From an uncultured Lachnospiraceae bacterium (lineage in GTDB: Bacteria > Bacillota > Clostridia > Lachnospirales > Lachnospiraceae): DNA of 8,468 nucleotides. The stretch covers positions 57,522 through 65,989 of the forward strand of contig CAJUNR010000026.1 in assembly GCA_910587765.1 (NCBI GenBank). Reading direction: 5' to 3'. Below, piece by piece: positions 1-6,627 of the stretch. The position numbers and the translations under genes are program-made. The notes below the pieces were generated by a model that was not told the origin of the DNA, searched no databases, and was given only the letters and a program-made list of their open reading frames with translations. How positions within the stretch are numbered: position 1 is the stretch's first letter; each line of letters starts with the position of its first letter.

Positions 1-112
1 GCAGAAAACACCTCCGGGCAAAAGGTATCGACTCGGAAGATGCGGAACTCAAATATCAGACAGCATCTTCCGAGAAGATACGCGGAGGTGTTTTGTGCGG
101 ACCGAAAGGGGA
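1..112 (+). repeat. Leader repeat A, full copy (112-nt unit upstream of glyS)
   Basis: First 112-nt unit of a tandem array; bases 1-55 recur without change at 113-167. The unit holds two hairpin elements. Hairpin 1 pairs 25-29 and 32-43 with 77-81 and 63-74 (5 + 12 bp with a 2-nt internal loop). Its 19-nt loop, 44-62, carries GGAACTCAAA. Hairpin 2 pairs 83-98 with 113-128 of the next copy (15 of 16 positions) around the loop 99-112. Bases 83-98 could equally pair back to 1-16, enclosing hairpin 1. The window begins inside the array, so further copies may lie upstream. I do not recognise the element. Confidence 0.85.
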
Positions 113-167
113 GCAGAAAACACCTCCGGGCAAAAGGTATCGACTCGGAAGATGCGGAACTCAAATA
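113..167 (+). repeat. Leader repeat A, partial copy ending at the glyS ribosome binding site
   Basis: Exact repeat of bases 1-55. It supplies the 3' arm of hairpin 2 (113-128) and the 5' arm of hairpin 1 (137-155), but is cut off in the hairpin-1 loop, where AAGGAGAGG (167-175) and the glyS start follow. The 3' arm of hairpin 1 is therefore missing here, and this free 5' arm could compete with 25-43 for pairing with 63-81. The motif GATGCGGAACTCAA starts at 151, exactly 30 nt before the ATG at 181. Repeat A and repeat B share this motif and spacing but little other sequence. Confidence 0.85.
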
Positions 168-180
168 AGGAGAGGAACAG

Positions 181-1569
181 ATGGAAAAAACAATGGACAA
201 GATCGAGGCGCTGGCGAAAAACCGGGGGTTTGTGTATCCCGGCAGCGAGATCTACGGCGGCCTTGCCAATACCTGGGATTACGGCAACCTTGGCGTGGAG
301 CTGAAAAACAATGTAAAGAAGGCCTGGTGGCAGAAGTTCGTGCAGGAAAACCCGTATAACGTGGGCGTGGACTGCGCGATTCTGATGAATCCGCAGACCT
401 GGGTCGCTTCCGGACACCTGGGCGGATTCTCCGACCCGCTCATGGACTGCAAGTCCTGCAAGGAGCGCTTCCGCGCGGACAAACTGATCGAAGATTACAT
501 GGCGGAGCATGGGATTGAGATCGAAGGCTCCGTGGACGGCTGGTCGCAGGAGGAGATGAAGGCTTATATTGATGAGCACGAGATCGTCTGCCCAAGCTGC
601 GGCAAGAAAGACTTTACGGATATCCGTCAGTTCAATCTGATGTTCAAGACGTTCCAGGGCGTGACCGAGGATGCGAAGAATACGATCTATCTGCGCCCGG
701 AGACCGCTCAGGGTATTTTTGTGAACTTCAAAAACGTACAGCGGACTTCCCGCAAAAAAGTGCCTTTCGGCATCGGCCAGATCGGAAAATCCTTCCGCAA
801 TGAGATCAGCCCCGGGAACTTTACCTTCCGCACCCGTGAATTTGAGCAGATGGAGCTGGAATTTTTCTGCAAGCCGGGCACGGATCTGGAATGGTTCCAG
901 TACTGGAGAGGCTTCTGCCGCGACTGGCTTCTGAAACTGGGCATCAAGGAAGAAGAGATGCGCCTGCGCGATCATTCCCCGGAGGAGCTGTGCTTCTACA
1001 GCAAAGGTACGACGGACATCGAATTTTTATTCCCCTTCGGCTGGGGCGAGCTGTGGGGCATCGCGGACCGCACGGACTACGACCTGACCCAGCATCAGAA
1101 CGTATCCGGCGAGGATATGAGCTACTTCGACGATGAGCTCCGGGAAAAATACGTTCCCTATGTCATCGAGCCGTCGCTGGGCGCGGACCGCGTCGTCCTG
1201 GCGTTCCTCTGTTCCGCCTATGACGAGGAAGAACTTGAAGGCGGCGACATGCGTACGGTGCTGCGCTTCCATCCGGCTCTGGCGCCGGTGAAGATCGGCG
1301 TGCTTCCCCTGTCGAAGAAACTGGCGGAGGGCGCGGAGAAGGTCTATGCGCAGCTTGCGAAAAAATATAACTGCGAATACGACGACAGAGGCAATATCGG
1401 CAAGCGCTACCGCCGCCAGGACGAGATCGGCACGCCGTTCTGCGTGACCTATGATTTTGAATCGGAGACCGACGGCTGCGTAACCGTCCGCGACCGCGAC
1501 AGCATGGCGCAGGAGCGCGTGAAGATGGAAGAACTGGATGCATATTTTGCAGACAAGTTTACGTTCTGA
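181..1569 (+). CDS. glyS: Glycyl-tRNA synthetase, single-chain class II
   Basis: A cytoplasmic homodimeric enzyme (family knowledge) that charges tRNA-Gly with glycine using ATP. The 462 residues match the usual length of the alpha2-type enzyme of Firmicutes, which is unrelated to the alpha/beta glyQ-glyS type. Visible signatures: YPGSEIYGGLANTWDYG near residues 19-35; two Cys pairs, C90/C93 and C137/C140, in the insertion region, possibly a metal knuckle; LRPETAQGIFVNF at 171-183; motif 2 at about 196-226 with the arginine in FRNE; motif 3 EPSLGADRVVLAF at 330-342; and a C-terminal anticodon-binding domain from about 365 to the end. The ATG at 181 is chosen because AAGGAGAGG lies 5 nt upstream; the in-frame ATG at 193 is too far from it. 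The leader holds repeat A. No T-box antiterminator consensus is visible in the 180 nt present, although such leaders are common for Firmicutes synthetase genes. No clear terminator follows; the pfp promoter starts 4 nt after the stop. Confidence 0.97.
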   Translation: MEKTMDKIEALAKNRGFVYPGSEIYGGLANTWDYGNLGVELKNNVKKAWWQKFVQENPYNVGVDCAILMNPQTWVASGHLGGFSDPLMDCKSCKERFRADKLIEDYMAEHGIEIEGSVDGWSQEEMKAYIDEHEIVCPSCGKKDFTDIRQFNLMFKTFQGVTEDAKNTIYLRPETAQGIFVNFKNVQRTSRKKVPFGIGQIGKSFRNEISPGNFTFRTREFEQMELEFFCKPGTDLEWFQYWRGFCRDWLLKLGIKEEEMRLRDHSPEELCFYSKGTTDIEFLFPFGWGELWGIADRTDYDLTQHQNVSGEDMSYFDDELREKYVPYVIEPSLGADRVVLAFLCSAYDEEELEGGDMRTVLRFHPALAPVKIGVLPLSKKLAEGAEKVYAQLAKKYNCEYDDRGNIGKRYRRQDEIGTPFCVTYDFESETDGCVTVRDRDSMAQERVKMEELDAYFADKFTF

Positions 1570-1572
1570 CGC

Positions 1573-1601
1573 TTGCCTGATAACTGGAAATATGATACAG
1601 T
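1573..1601 (+). promoter_or_regulatory. Probable sigma-A promoter of pfp
   Basis: TTGCCT at 1573-1578 as the -35 and TACAGT at 1596-1601 as the -10, with a 17-nt spacer. TG at 1593-1594 makes an extended -10. Transcription would start near 1608, giving a leader of about 258 nt that contains all of repeat B. The assignment rests on consensus match only. Confidence 0.55.
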
Positions 1602-1622
1602 AAAAAGGAAGAGTGTCTGTTG

Positions 1623-1726
1623 GGACAGATGCGGAACTTAACAGCATCTGTACGGGGAGTGCACAGATCGAATTTCAGACGCGTTTTCTGGCGGCTGAAA
1701 TCCGATCTCCAGAACGTGCACGGACA
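1623..1726 (+). repeat. Leader repeat B, copy 1 (104-nt unit upstream of pfp)
   Basis: First of two identical 104-nt units. Hairpin 1: ACAGATGC (1625-1632) pairs perfectly with GCATCTGT (1644-1651), with GGAACTTAACA (1633-1643) in the loop. Hairpin 2: GTGCAC (1659-1664) pairs with GTGCAC (1716-1721), and inside it 1665-1678 pairs with 1695-1708 over 14 positions with one mismatch. The order hairpin 1 then hairpin 2, and the loop-1 motif, match repeat A, although the hairpin-2 sequences are unrelated. Confidence 0.9.
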
Positions 1727-1830
1727 GGACAGATGCGGAACTTAACAGCATCTGTACGGGGAGTGCACAGATCGAATTTCAGACGCGTTTTCTGGCGGCT
1801 GAAATCCGATCTCCAGAACGTGCACGGACA
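1727..1830 (+). repeat. Leader repeat B, copy 2
   Basis: Identical to 1623-1726 at every one of 104 positions. Hairpin 1 arms are 1729-1736 and 1748-1755; hairpin 2 outer arms are 1763-1768 and 1820-1825, with inner arms 1769-1782 and 1799-1812. Perfect identity in non-coding DNA points to recent tandem duplication or ongoing homogenisation; an assembly artefact is also possible. Confidence 0.9.
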
Positions 1831-1849
1831 GGACAGATGCGGAACTTAA
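1831..1849 (+). repeat. Leader repeat B, partial third copy at the pfp ribosome binding site
   Basis: Only the first 19 nt of the unit are present: the hairpin-1 5' arm and the start of its loop. TGGAGGT (1851-1857) and the pfp start follow. GATGCGGAACTTAA starts at 1836, exactly 30 nt before the ATG at 1866, the same distance as in front of glyS. The free arm 1833-1840 could pair with the 3' arm of either upstream copy (1644-1651 or 1748-1755), giving mutually exclusive folds. Confidence 0.85.
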
Positions 1850-1865
1850 ATGGAGGTATGGAAAA

Positions 1866-3110
1866 ATGAAAGGTAACATTATCGTTGGTCAGTCCGGCGG
1901 ACCGACCGCAGTCATCAACTCCTCTCTGGCAGGCGTGTTCTCTGCGGCGAAGGAGCTGGGAGTAAAGAAAATCTACGGCATGCATCACGGTATCCAGGGC
2001 TTTCTGGCGGAGGATATTGTTGATCTGTCCGAGTATGTAAAAAATGATGCCGATGTTGAGATCCTGAAGAGGACTCCGTCCGCATTCCTTGGCTCCTGCC
2101 GTTATAAACTGCCGAAGATCGAGGGAAACGAAGAAGTCTATGACAAAATGTTTGAAATTATGGACAAGTATGAGATCGAGTGCCTGTTCTACATCGGCGG
2201 CAACGATTCCATGGATACGATCAAGATGCTGTCCGACTATGCGGCGCAGAAGGGTAAGAAACAGCGTTTCATGGGCGTTCCCAAGACGATCGACAATGAC
2301 CTTCCGATCACGGACCACTGCCCGGGCTACGGCTCCGCTGCAAAATACATTGCCGCTTCTCTGAAAGAAGTGATCCGTGACAACTCCTCCTTCGGTATCG
2401 AGAAACCGACCGTGCTGATCTGCGAGATCATGGGACGCCATGCGGGATGGCTGACCGCGGCGGCGGCGCTCTCCAGAGACGAGGACTGCGAAGGACCGGA
2501 TATGATCTACCTTCCGGAGAAAGTATTTGACTATGATGATTTCCTTGCAAGAGTGAAGGATCTGTCCGTGAAGAAGAGCTCCGTGGTAGTCGCGGTTTCC
2601 GAGGGCGTGAAGCTGGCGGACGGCCGTTTCGTATGCGAGCTCGGCGGCGGTGCGGATTTCGTGGATGCGTTCGGACACAAGCAGCTCTCCGGCTGCGCGG
2701 TGACTCTGGCCAACAAGATCGCGGCGGATACGGGACTGAAAACCCGTGCCATCGAATTCTCCACCCTGCAGAGAGCGGGTACTCACATCGCGTCCCTGAA
2801 CGATATCAACGAGGCGTTCAATGTCGGCTATCTGGCATGCAAGGCGGCAGACGAAGGCAAGACCGGCATGATGATCACGATCGAAGTGACGAAGAGAAGC
2901 CCGTACGAGGTAACCTATGGAATCCATGACATCCATCAGATCGCCAACGTGGAGAAGCCGGTTCCGGCGGAATGGATCTCCGAGGACGGAACGGACGTGC
3001 TTCAGGGCTATGTAGACTATGCAAGACCGCTGATCCTCGGCGAGCTGACGCCGCTGATGGTAAACGGCGTGCCCAAGCATCTGGTCCTGAAGAGAGATAC
3101 GTACAGATAA
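1866..3110 (+). CDS. pfp: PPi-type 6-phosphofructokinase
   Basis: Phosphorylates fructose-6-phosphate to fructose-1,6-bisphosphate in glycolysis, in the cytoplasm; by motif the donor is pyrophosphate rather than ATP. Visible in the 414 residues: GQSGGPTAVINSS at 8-20 (donor-binding loop); GGNDS at 111-115, where ATP enzymes have GGDGS and PPi enzymes an Asp at the fourth position (D114 here); PKTIDND at 139-145, with Lys140 where ATP enzymes have Gly and catalytic Asp143; and MGRHAGWL at 189-196, binding the sugar phosphate. The length fits the PPi-dependent clade better than the roughly 320-residue bacterial ATP PfkA. Start: GGAGG at 1852-1856, 9 nt before the ATG. The gene has its own promoter and the repeat-B leader, and a GC-rich hairpin follows its stop. 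Donor choice is inferred from residues and can be reversed by few substitutions in this family. Confidence 0.93.
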   Translation: MKGNIIVGQSGGPTAVINSSLAGVFSAAKELGVKKIYGMHHGIQGFLAEDIVDLSEYVKNDADVEILKRTPSAFLGSCRYKLPKIEGNEEVYDKMFEIMDKYEIECLFYIGGNDSMDTIKMLSDYAAQKGKKQRFMGVPKTIDNDLPITDHCPGYGSAAKYIAASLKEVIRDNSSFGIEKPTVLICEIMGRHAGWLTAAAALSRDEDCEGPDMIYLPEKVFDYDDFLARVKDLSVKKSSVVVAVSEGVKLADGRFVCELGGGADFVDAFGHKQLSGCAVTLANKIAADTGLKTRAIEFSTLQRAGTHIASLNDINEAFNVGYLACKAADEGKTGMMITIEVTKRSPYEVTYGIHDIHQIANVEKPVPAEWISEDGTDVLQGYVDYARPLILGELTPLMVNGVPKHLVLKRDTYR

Positions 3111-3123
3111 ACAGAAAAACGCC

Positions 3124-3163
3124 GGGCTGCCGCGGATGGGATGCATTCGCGGCAGCCCTTCTT
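3124..3163 (+). terminator. Probable terminator after pfp
   Basis: A perfect 11-bp GC-rich stem, GGGCTGCCGCG (3124-3134) with CGCGGCAGCCC (3148-3158), and a 13-nt loop. TTCTT follows, so the T tract is short and interrupted. It starts 14 nt after the pfp stop. Confidence 0.65.
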
Positions 3164-3221
3164 ATGCATACGGGCGCCCAGGGGAGATTGTATAATCCGT
3201 ACAAAAAACCCGGAAAAGCGG

Positions 3222-3249
3222 TTGACTTTTTTCTAAAATATGGTATGCT
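3222..3249 (+). promoter_or_regulatory. Sigma-A promoter of ppdK
   Basis: TTGACT (3222-3227) and TATGCT (3244-3249) with a 16-nt spacer, close to consensus. It lies between the pfp terminator and ppdK. A start near 3256 would give a leader of about 149 nt. Confidence 0.75.
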
Positions 3250-3257
3250 ATTTATGT

Positions 3258-3296
3258 GCGCAGAGGAACCTACGGTTACACGATGCGCTTTTTTTT
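3258..3296 (+). promoter_or_regulatory. Terminator-like hairpin in the ppdK leader
   Basis: Immediately after the predicted transcription start, GCGCA (3258-3262) pairs with TGCGC (3284-3288), and AACC (3267-3270) pairs with GGTT (3274-3277) inside. Eight T follow directly (3289-3296). This is the layout of a Rho-independent terminator or attenuator about 108 nt before the gene. The stem is short, and no known riboswitch aptamer is recognised. A control role is inference. Confidence 0.4.
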
Positions 3297-3404
3297 CGCG
3301 AAAGATGAAATCATTTATCATTTTTTGGGAAAAATGCCGAAAGTATGGGGACATGCTTTGGGCCGGTTATGTTTTTATCAATTCATATTTTAGGAGGGCA
3401 TGTA

Positions 3405-6026
3405 ATGGCAAAATGGGTTTATCTTTTTAAAGAAGGAGATGCCAGCATGAGAAACCTGCTGGGCGGCAAGGGTGCGAACCTGGCAGAGATGACAAACCTT
3501 GGATTACCGATTCCCCAGGGATTTACCGTGACCACGGAAGCTTGTACGGATTATTATGAGAGCGGCGAACGGATTTCCCATGAAGTGGAAGAGCAGATCA
3601 TGGCTGCGCTTGTATTCCTGGAGGGACTTCAGGGCAAGAAATTCGGTGATACGGAGGATCCGCTCCTGGTATCCGTCCGTTCCGGCGCGAGAGCTTCCAT
3701 GCCGGGCATGATGGATACGATCCTGAATCTTGGTCTGAATGACGTGTCGGTCGAGGGTTTTGCGAAAAAGACCGGCAATCCGAGATTTGCCTACGATTCT
3801 TACCGCAGATTTATCCAGATGTATTCGGATGTCGTTATGGAAGTTCCCAAATCTTATTTTGAAAAAATCATCGATGAAGTAAAAGAAGCGAAGGGTGTTC
3901 ACTACGATACAGAGCTGACCGCAGAAGATTTGAAGGAGCTGATCAGCCGCTTCAAGGCGGTCTATAAAGAGGCGAAACAGGAAGATTTCCCGCAGGATCC
4001 GAAGGAGCAGCTGATGGGCGCTGTGAAAGCAGTGTTCCGTTCCTGGGACAACCCCCGTGCCATTGTATACCGCCGTATGAACGACATCCCGGGCGACTGG
4101 GGAACGGCAGTGAACGTGCAGGCTATGGTATTCGGCAATATGGGCGATACGTCCGGAACCGGCGTGGCGTTTACACGTAATCCGTCTACCGGAGAAAAAG
4201 GCATCTATGGCGAGTATCTGATCAACGCGCAGGGCGAAGATGTGGTGGCAGGCGTGCGTACCCCGCAGCCGATCACCAAGCTGGCGGAGGATCTTCCGGC
4301 GTGCTACGAGCAGTTTATGAAGATCGCAGCCAAACTGGAAAATCACTACCGTGATATGCAGGATATGGAGTTCACGATTCAGGAAGGACAGCTTTATTTC
4401 CTGCAGACCCGCAACGGCAAGAGAACCGCTCCGGCTGCTCTTCAGATTGCCTGCGACATGGTGGATGAAGGCATGATCACCAGAGAAGAGGCAGTGCTTC
4501 GGATCGAGGCGAAGTCTCTGGATCAGCTTCTGCATCCGACCTTTGACCCGGCGGCGCTGAAAGCGGGAGAGGTGATCGGCGAAGCGCTTCCGGCATCTCC
4601 GGGGGCGGCGGCAGGCAAAGTATATTTCACCGCAGAGGATGCGAAAGCAGCTCATGAGAGCGGAGAGAGAGTGATTCTTGTACGTCTGGAGACTTCTCCG
4701 GAGGATATCGAGGGTATGCATGCGGCAGAAGGCATTCTGACCGTCCGCGGCGGTATGACCAGCCATGCGGCAGTGGTGGCCCGCGGCATGGGAACCTGCT
4801 GCGTATCCGGCTGCGGAGAGATCAAGATCTCCGAGGAGGAGAAATGGTTTGATCTGGGCGGACATCATTTCGTAGAGGGAGACTATATTTCCCTGGATGG
4901 TACGACCGGCAAGATCTACAAAGGAGATATTCCCACGAAGGAAGCATCGATCACCGGCAATTTCCAGAGAATCATGGGATGGGCCGACAAGTTCCGCCGT
5001 CTGAGCGTGCGCACCAATGCGGATACGCCGGAGGATACGAAGAACGCAGTTCGTCTCGGCGCTGAAGGAATCGGTCTCTGCAGAACGGAACATATGTTCT
5101 TTAATCCGGAGAGGATTCCGAAGATCCGTAAGATGATTCTTTCCGACAATCAGGAAGCAAGAGAGGCGGCTCTGATGGAACTGCTTCCGTTCCAGAAGGA
5201 AGATTTCAAAGCGATGTACAAGGCTCTCAAGGGCAGACCGATGACGGTTCGTTATCTGGATCCGCCCCTGCATGAGTTTGTTCCTACGGACGAGGCGGAC
5301 ATCGCGGATCTGGCAAAAGATATGGGGCTGTCCGTGGCGGACGTCAAGGCAAAATGCGACGAGCTCCACGAGTTCAACCCGATGATGGGGCACCGCGGAT
5401 GCCGTCTGGCGGTTACTTATCCGGAGATTGCGAAGATGCAGACCCGTGCGGTCATGGAAGCGGCGATCGAGGTGGAGAGAGAAGAAGGCTTCGATATCGT
5501 ACCGGAGATCATGATCCCGCTGGTCGGCGAGCGCAAAGAGCTGAACTTCGTCAAGAAGATCGTGGAAGAGACCGCGGAGCTGGTGAAGAAGGAAAAGGGA
5601 AGCGACATCCAGTACCATATCGGTACCATGATCGAGATTCCGCGTGCGGCTTTGACTGCGGACGAGATTGCCAAGGAAGCAGAGTTCTTCTCCTTCGGTA
5701 CCAACGACCTGACCCAGATGACCTTCGGCTTCTCCCGCGACGATTCCGGCAAGTTCCTGGATTCCTACTACAAGGCGAAGATCTACGAGTCCGATCCGTT
5801 CGCACGCCTCGATCAGACCGGCGTGGGCAAGCTGGTGGAGATGGCGGCGAAGCTGGGACGCGAGACCAGACCGGATATCAAGCTGGGTATCTGCGGCGAG
5901 CACGGCGGCGATCCGTCTTCCGTAGAGTTCTGCCATAAGGTAGGCCTGAACTACGTGTCCTGCTCCCCGTACCGGGTACCGATCGCAAGACTCGCGGCGG
6001 CGCAGGCGGCGCTGAATGAAAAATAA
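3405..6026 (+). CDS. ppdK: Pyruvate phosphate dikinase
   Basis: Interconverts PEP + AMP + PPi with pyruvate + ATP + phosphate; in anaerobes it commonly runs toward ATP and pyruvate. From the ATG at 3405 it has 873 residues, nearly the length of the structurally known Clostridium symbiosum enzyme (874). Domains: N-terminal ATP-grasp (about 1-340, with SVRSGARASMPGMMDT near 90-105 and QTRNGKR at 334-340); swivelling phosphohistidine domain (about 390-510) with GGMTSHA at 449-455, phosphorylated His454 and the neighbouring regulatory Thr452; C-terminal PEP/pyruvate barrel (about 520-873) with R560, MIEIPRAAL at 742-750, FGTNDLTQMT at 764-773 and catalytic Cys830 in GICGEHGGDP. An upstream in-frame ATG (3345) is rejected because AGGAGGG (3392-3398) fits 3405 and the 20 extra residues do not look like the family. 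Its last nine codons recur at 7582-7608. It ends at a terminator in repeat R1. Confidence 0.97.
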   Translation: MAKWVYLFKEGDASMRNLLGGKGANLAEMTNLGLPIPQGFTVTTEACTDYYESGERISHEVEEQIMAALVFLEGLQGKKFGDTEDPLLVSVRSGARASMPGMMDTILNLGLNDVSVEGFAKKTGNPRFAYDSYRRFIQMYSDVVMEVPKSYFEKIIDEVKEAKGVHYDTELTAEDLKELISRFKAVYKEAKQEDFPQDPKEQLMGAVKAVFRSWDNPRAIVYRRMNDIPGDWGTAVNVQAMVFGNMGDTSGTGVAFTRNPSTGEKGIYGEYLINAQGEDVVAGVRTPQPITKLAEDLPACYEQFMKIAAKLENHYRDMQDMEFTIQEGQLYFLQTRNGKRTAPAALQIACDMVDEGMITREEAVLRIEAKSLDQLLHPTFDPAALKAGEVIGEALPASPGAAAGKVYFTAEDAKAAHESGERVILVRLETSPEDIEGMHAAEGILTVRGGMTSHAAVVARGMGTCCVSGCGEIKISEEEKWFDLGGHHFVEGDYISLDGTTGKIYKGDIPTKEASITGNFQRIMGWADKFRRLSVRTNADTPEDTKNAVRLGAEGIGLCRTEHMFFNPERIPKIRKMILSDNQEAREAALMELLPFQKEDFKAMYKALKGRPMTVRYLDPPLHEFVPTDEADIADLAKDMGLSVADVKAKCDELHEFNPMMGHRGCRLAVTYPEIAKMQTRAVMEAAIEVEREEGFDIVPEIMIPLVGERKELNFVKKIVEETAELVKKEKGSDIQYHIGTMIEIPRAALTADEIAKEAEFFSFGTNDLTQMTFGFSRDDSGKFLDSYYKAKIYESDPFARLDQTGVGKLVEMAAKLGRETRPDIKLGICGEHGGDPSSVEFCHKVGLNYVSCSPYRVPIARLAAAQAALNEK

Positions 6027-6166
6027 TGCACCGTGAAGCTGTGCGAAACGGCTGATTGAAGTATCTATAACAATGAAAAAGAAATCCCCTGTCACTGGTG
6101 AAAGGTGTCGGGGGATTTTTTCATTGTGCGGTTATGGATTGTTAAAGGGGGAGTTTTATGCTAAAA
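6000..6166 (+). repeat. Repeat R1: ppdK 3' end, terminator and promoter (first copy)
   Basis: This 167-nt stretch, from the last nine codons of ppdK through its terminator to a promoter, recurs at 7582-7749. I count seven substitutions and three single-base indels, about 94% identity, and no matching sequence before 6000. Copies are about 1582 nt apart and in the same orientation, enclosing the antitoxin, PIN, EDIHK and YgiT genes. Confidence 0.9.
6071..6125 (+). terminator. ppdK terminator
   Basis: AAATCCCC (6082-6089) pairs with GGGGATTT (6111-6118), followed by a T run. The stem can extend, since CAATGAAAAA at 6071-6080 is complementary to the TTTTTTCATTG side with a small bulge, so it could act on both strands. 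A near copy is at 7654-7706. Confidence 0.8.
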
Positions 6167-6167
6167 G
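6139..6167 (+). promoter_or_regulatory. Promoter element, copy 1
   Basis: TTGTTA (6139-6144), 17-nt spacer, then TAAAAG (6162-6167) preceded by TGC. The spacer AAGGGGGAGTTTTATGC is shared with copies 2 and 3. The -10 ends in G rather than T, so this is probably the weakest or an inactive copy. Confidence 0.4.
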
Positions 6168-6222
6168 AGGAATATAAAAGCTGTGTTCAAAGTAACGATT
6201 TTAGCCAATATGCGGTTGTAGA

Positions 6223-6251
6223 TTGTTAAAGGGGGAGTTTTGTGTTAAAAT
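6223..6251 (+). promoter_or_regulatory. Promoter element, copy 2, for the antitoxin-PIN operon
   Basis: TTGTTA (6223-6228), 17-nt spacer, TAAAAT (6246-6251) with an extended -10 TG at 6243-6244. The surrounding 6211-6250 closely matches 6127-6166 and 7710-7749. The leader to the antitoxin start would be about 155 nt. Confidence 0.55.
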
Positions 6252-6347
6252 AATAATGAAAAATTTGAGATTAAGCTTGGTGGTAAAAGTAATGGATCAA
6301 GGAACAGTAGTAGGAGATTGAATTAAGAGAGAACGTCTAAAATGAAC

Positions 6348-6389
6348 CCCTGTCATTTATTGTAGTATATGCCCTGGCAGGTGACAGGG
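6348..6389. promoter_or_regulatory. Inverted repeat upstream of the antitoxin gene
   Basis: CCCTGTCA (6348-6355) and TGACAGGG (6382-6389) are perfect inverted 8-mers separated by 26 nt, ending 25 nt before the antitoxin ATG. Type II antitoxins commonly bind inverted repeats upstream of their own operon, so this is a candidate operator; it could also be an RNA hairpin. CCCCTGTCA also occurs in the terminator arms at 6086 and 7668, so it may instead descend from a terminator copy. Confidence 0.4.
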
Positions 6390-6414
6390 TGGAAACAAAA
6401 AGGTAGGTGAAGAT

Positions 6415-6627
6415 ATGTCTATTACAGGATATTATGATGGAACTGCGATTCGTGTAGAAGAGCCGTTACGGATGAATCAAAAAGTTATTGTTATTCCGAT
6501 AGAAAATGAAATGAGTTTTGGAGAATCTGCAGAAGGAGGGCTTCACAAATACGCAAATCCAGCTTTGATTGAACAGGAAAAGGATGCTTGGAGGAAGGCG
6601 GCGGTAAAGAAGCATGGGGGAGAATAG
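6415..6627 (+). CDS. VapB-like antitoxin of the PIN toxin
   Basis: A small protein of 70 residues. The N-terminal half (1-30) looks beta-rich, with YYDGTAIRVEEPL and the strand QKVIVIPIE, a layout seen in small antitoxins that bind DNA or regulate a PIN toxin. The C-terminal part (about 48-67) is a charged helix likely to grip the toxin. The exact family is not certain. The start at 6415 has an AGGTAGGTGAAG stretch before it. The gene overlaps the PIN toxin start by 14 nt, the usual antitoxin-first order with translational coupling. The inverted repeat at 6348-6389 is a candidate site for autoregulation. Confidence 0.7.
   Translation: MSITGYYDGTAIRVEEPLRMNQKVIVIPIENEMSFGESAEGGLHKYANPALIEQEKDAWRKAAVKKHGGE

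Larger units (their letters stand above)
6027..6414 (+). other. 388-nt intergenic stretch between ppdK and the toxin-antitoxin genes
   Basis: Holds the ppdK terminator, two copies of a promoter element (6139-6167 and 6223-6251) and an inverted repeat (6348-6389). Bases 6167-6210 show nothing recognisable. Bases 6252-6346 are AT-rich; an ATG at 6256 opens a 21-codon frame that I do not support as a gene. A possible -10, TAAAAT at 6338-6343, lies just before the inverted repeat but lacks a well-spaced -35. Confidence 0.6.

Noticed and set aside
1..180. CRISPR array or invertible promoter as an explanation of repeat A
   Set aside because: Units are 112 nt with internal dyads and no unique spacers, and the inverted arms enclose only short loops with no promoter between them.
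1613..1849. 78-codon open frame across repeat B
   Set aside because: It is simply a translation of the tandem hairpin repeat, with the same peptide repeated and no suitable start signal.
3191..3196. Perfect TATAAT between pfp and ppdK
   Set aside because: No -35-like hexamer at the proper distance. The TTGACT/TATGCT pair at 3222-3249 is a better promoter.
3504..6095. Very long open frame on the minus strand opposite ppdK (863 codons), and similar ones opposite pfp (1779-3146) and glyS
   Set aside because: They mirror the codon usage of the real plus-strand genes, are full of low-complexity Arg/His/Leu sequence, have no convincing ribosome binding site, and cover genes whose identity is certain.
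6256..6321. 21-codon frame just after promoter copy 2
   Set aside because: No ribosome binding site, only 5 nt from the -10 hexamer, and no recognisable sequence; chance is sufficient.
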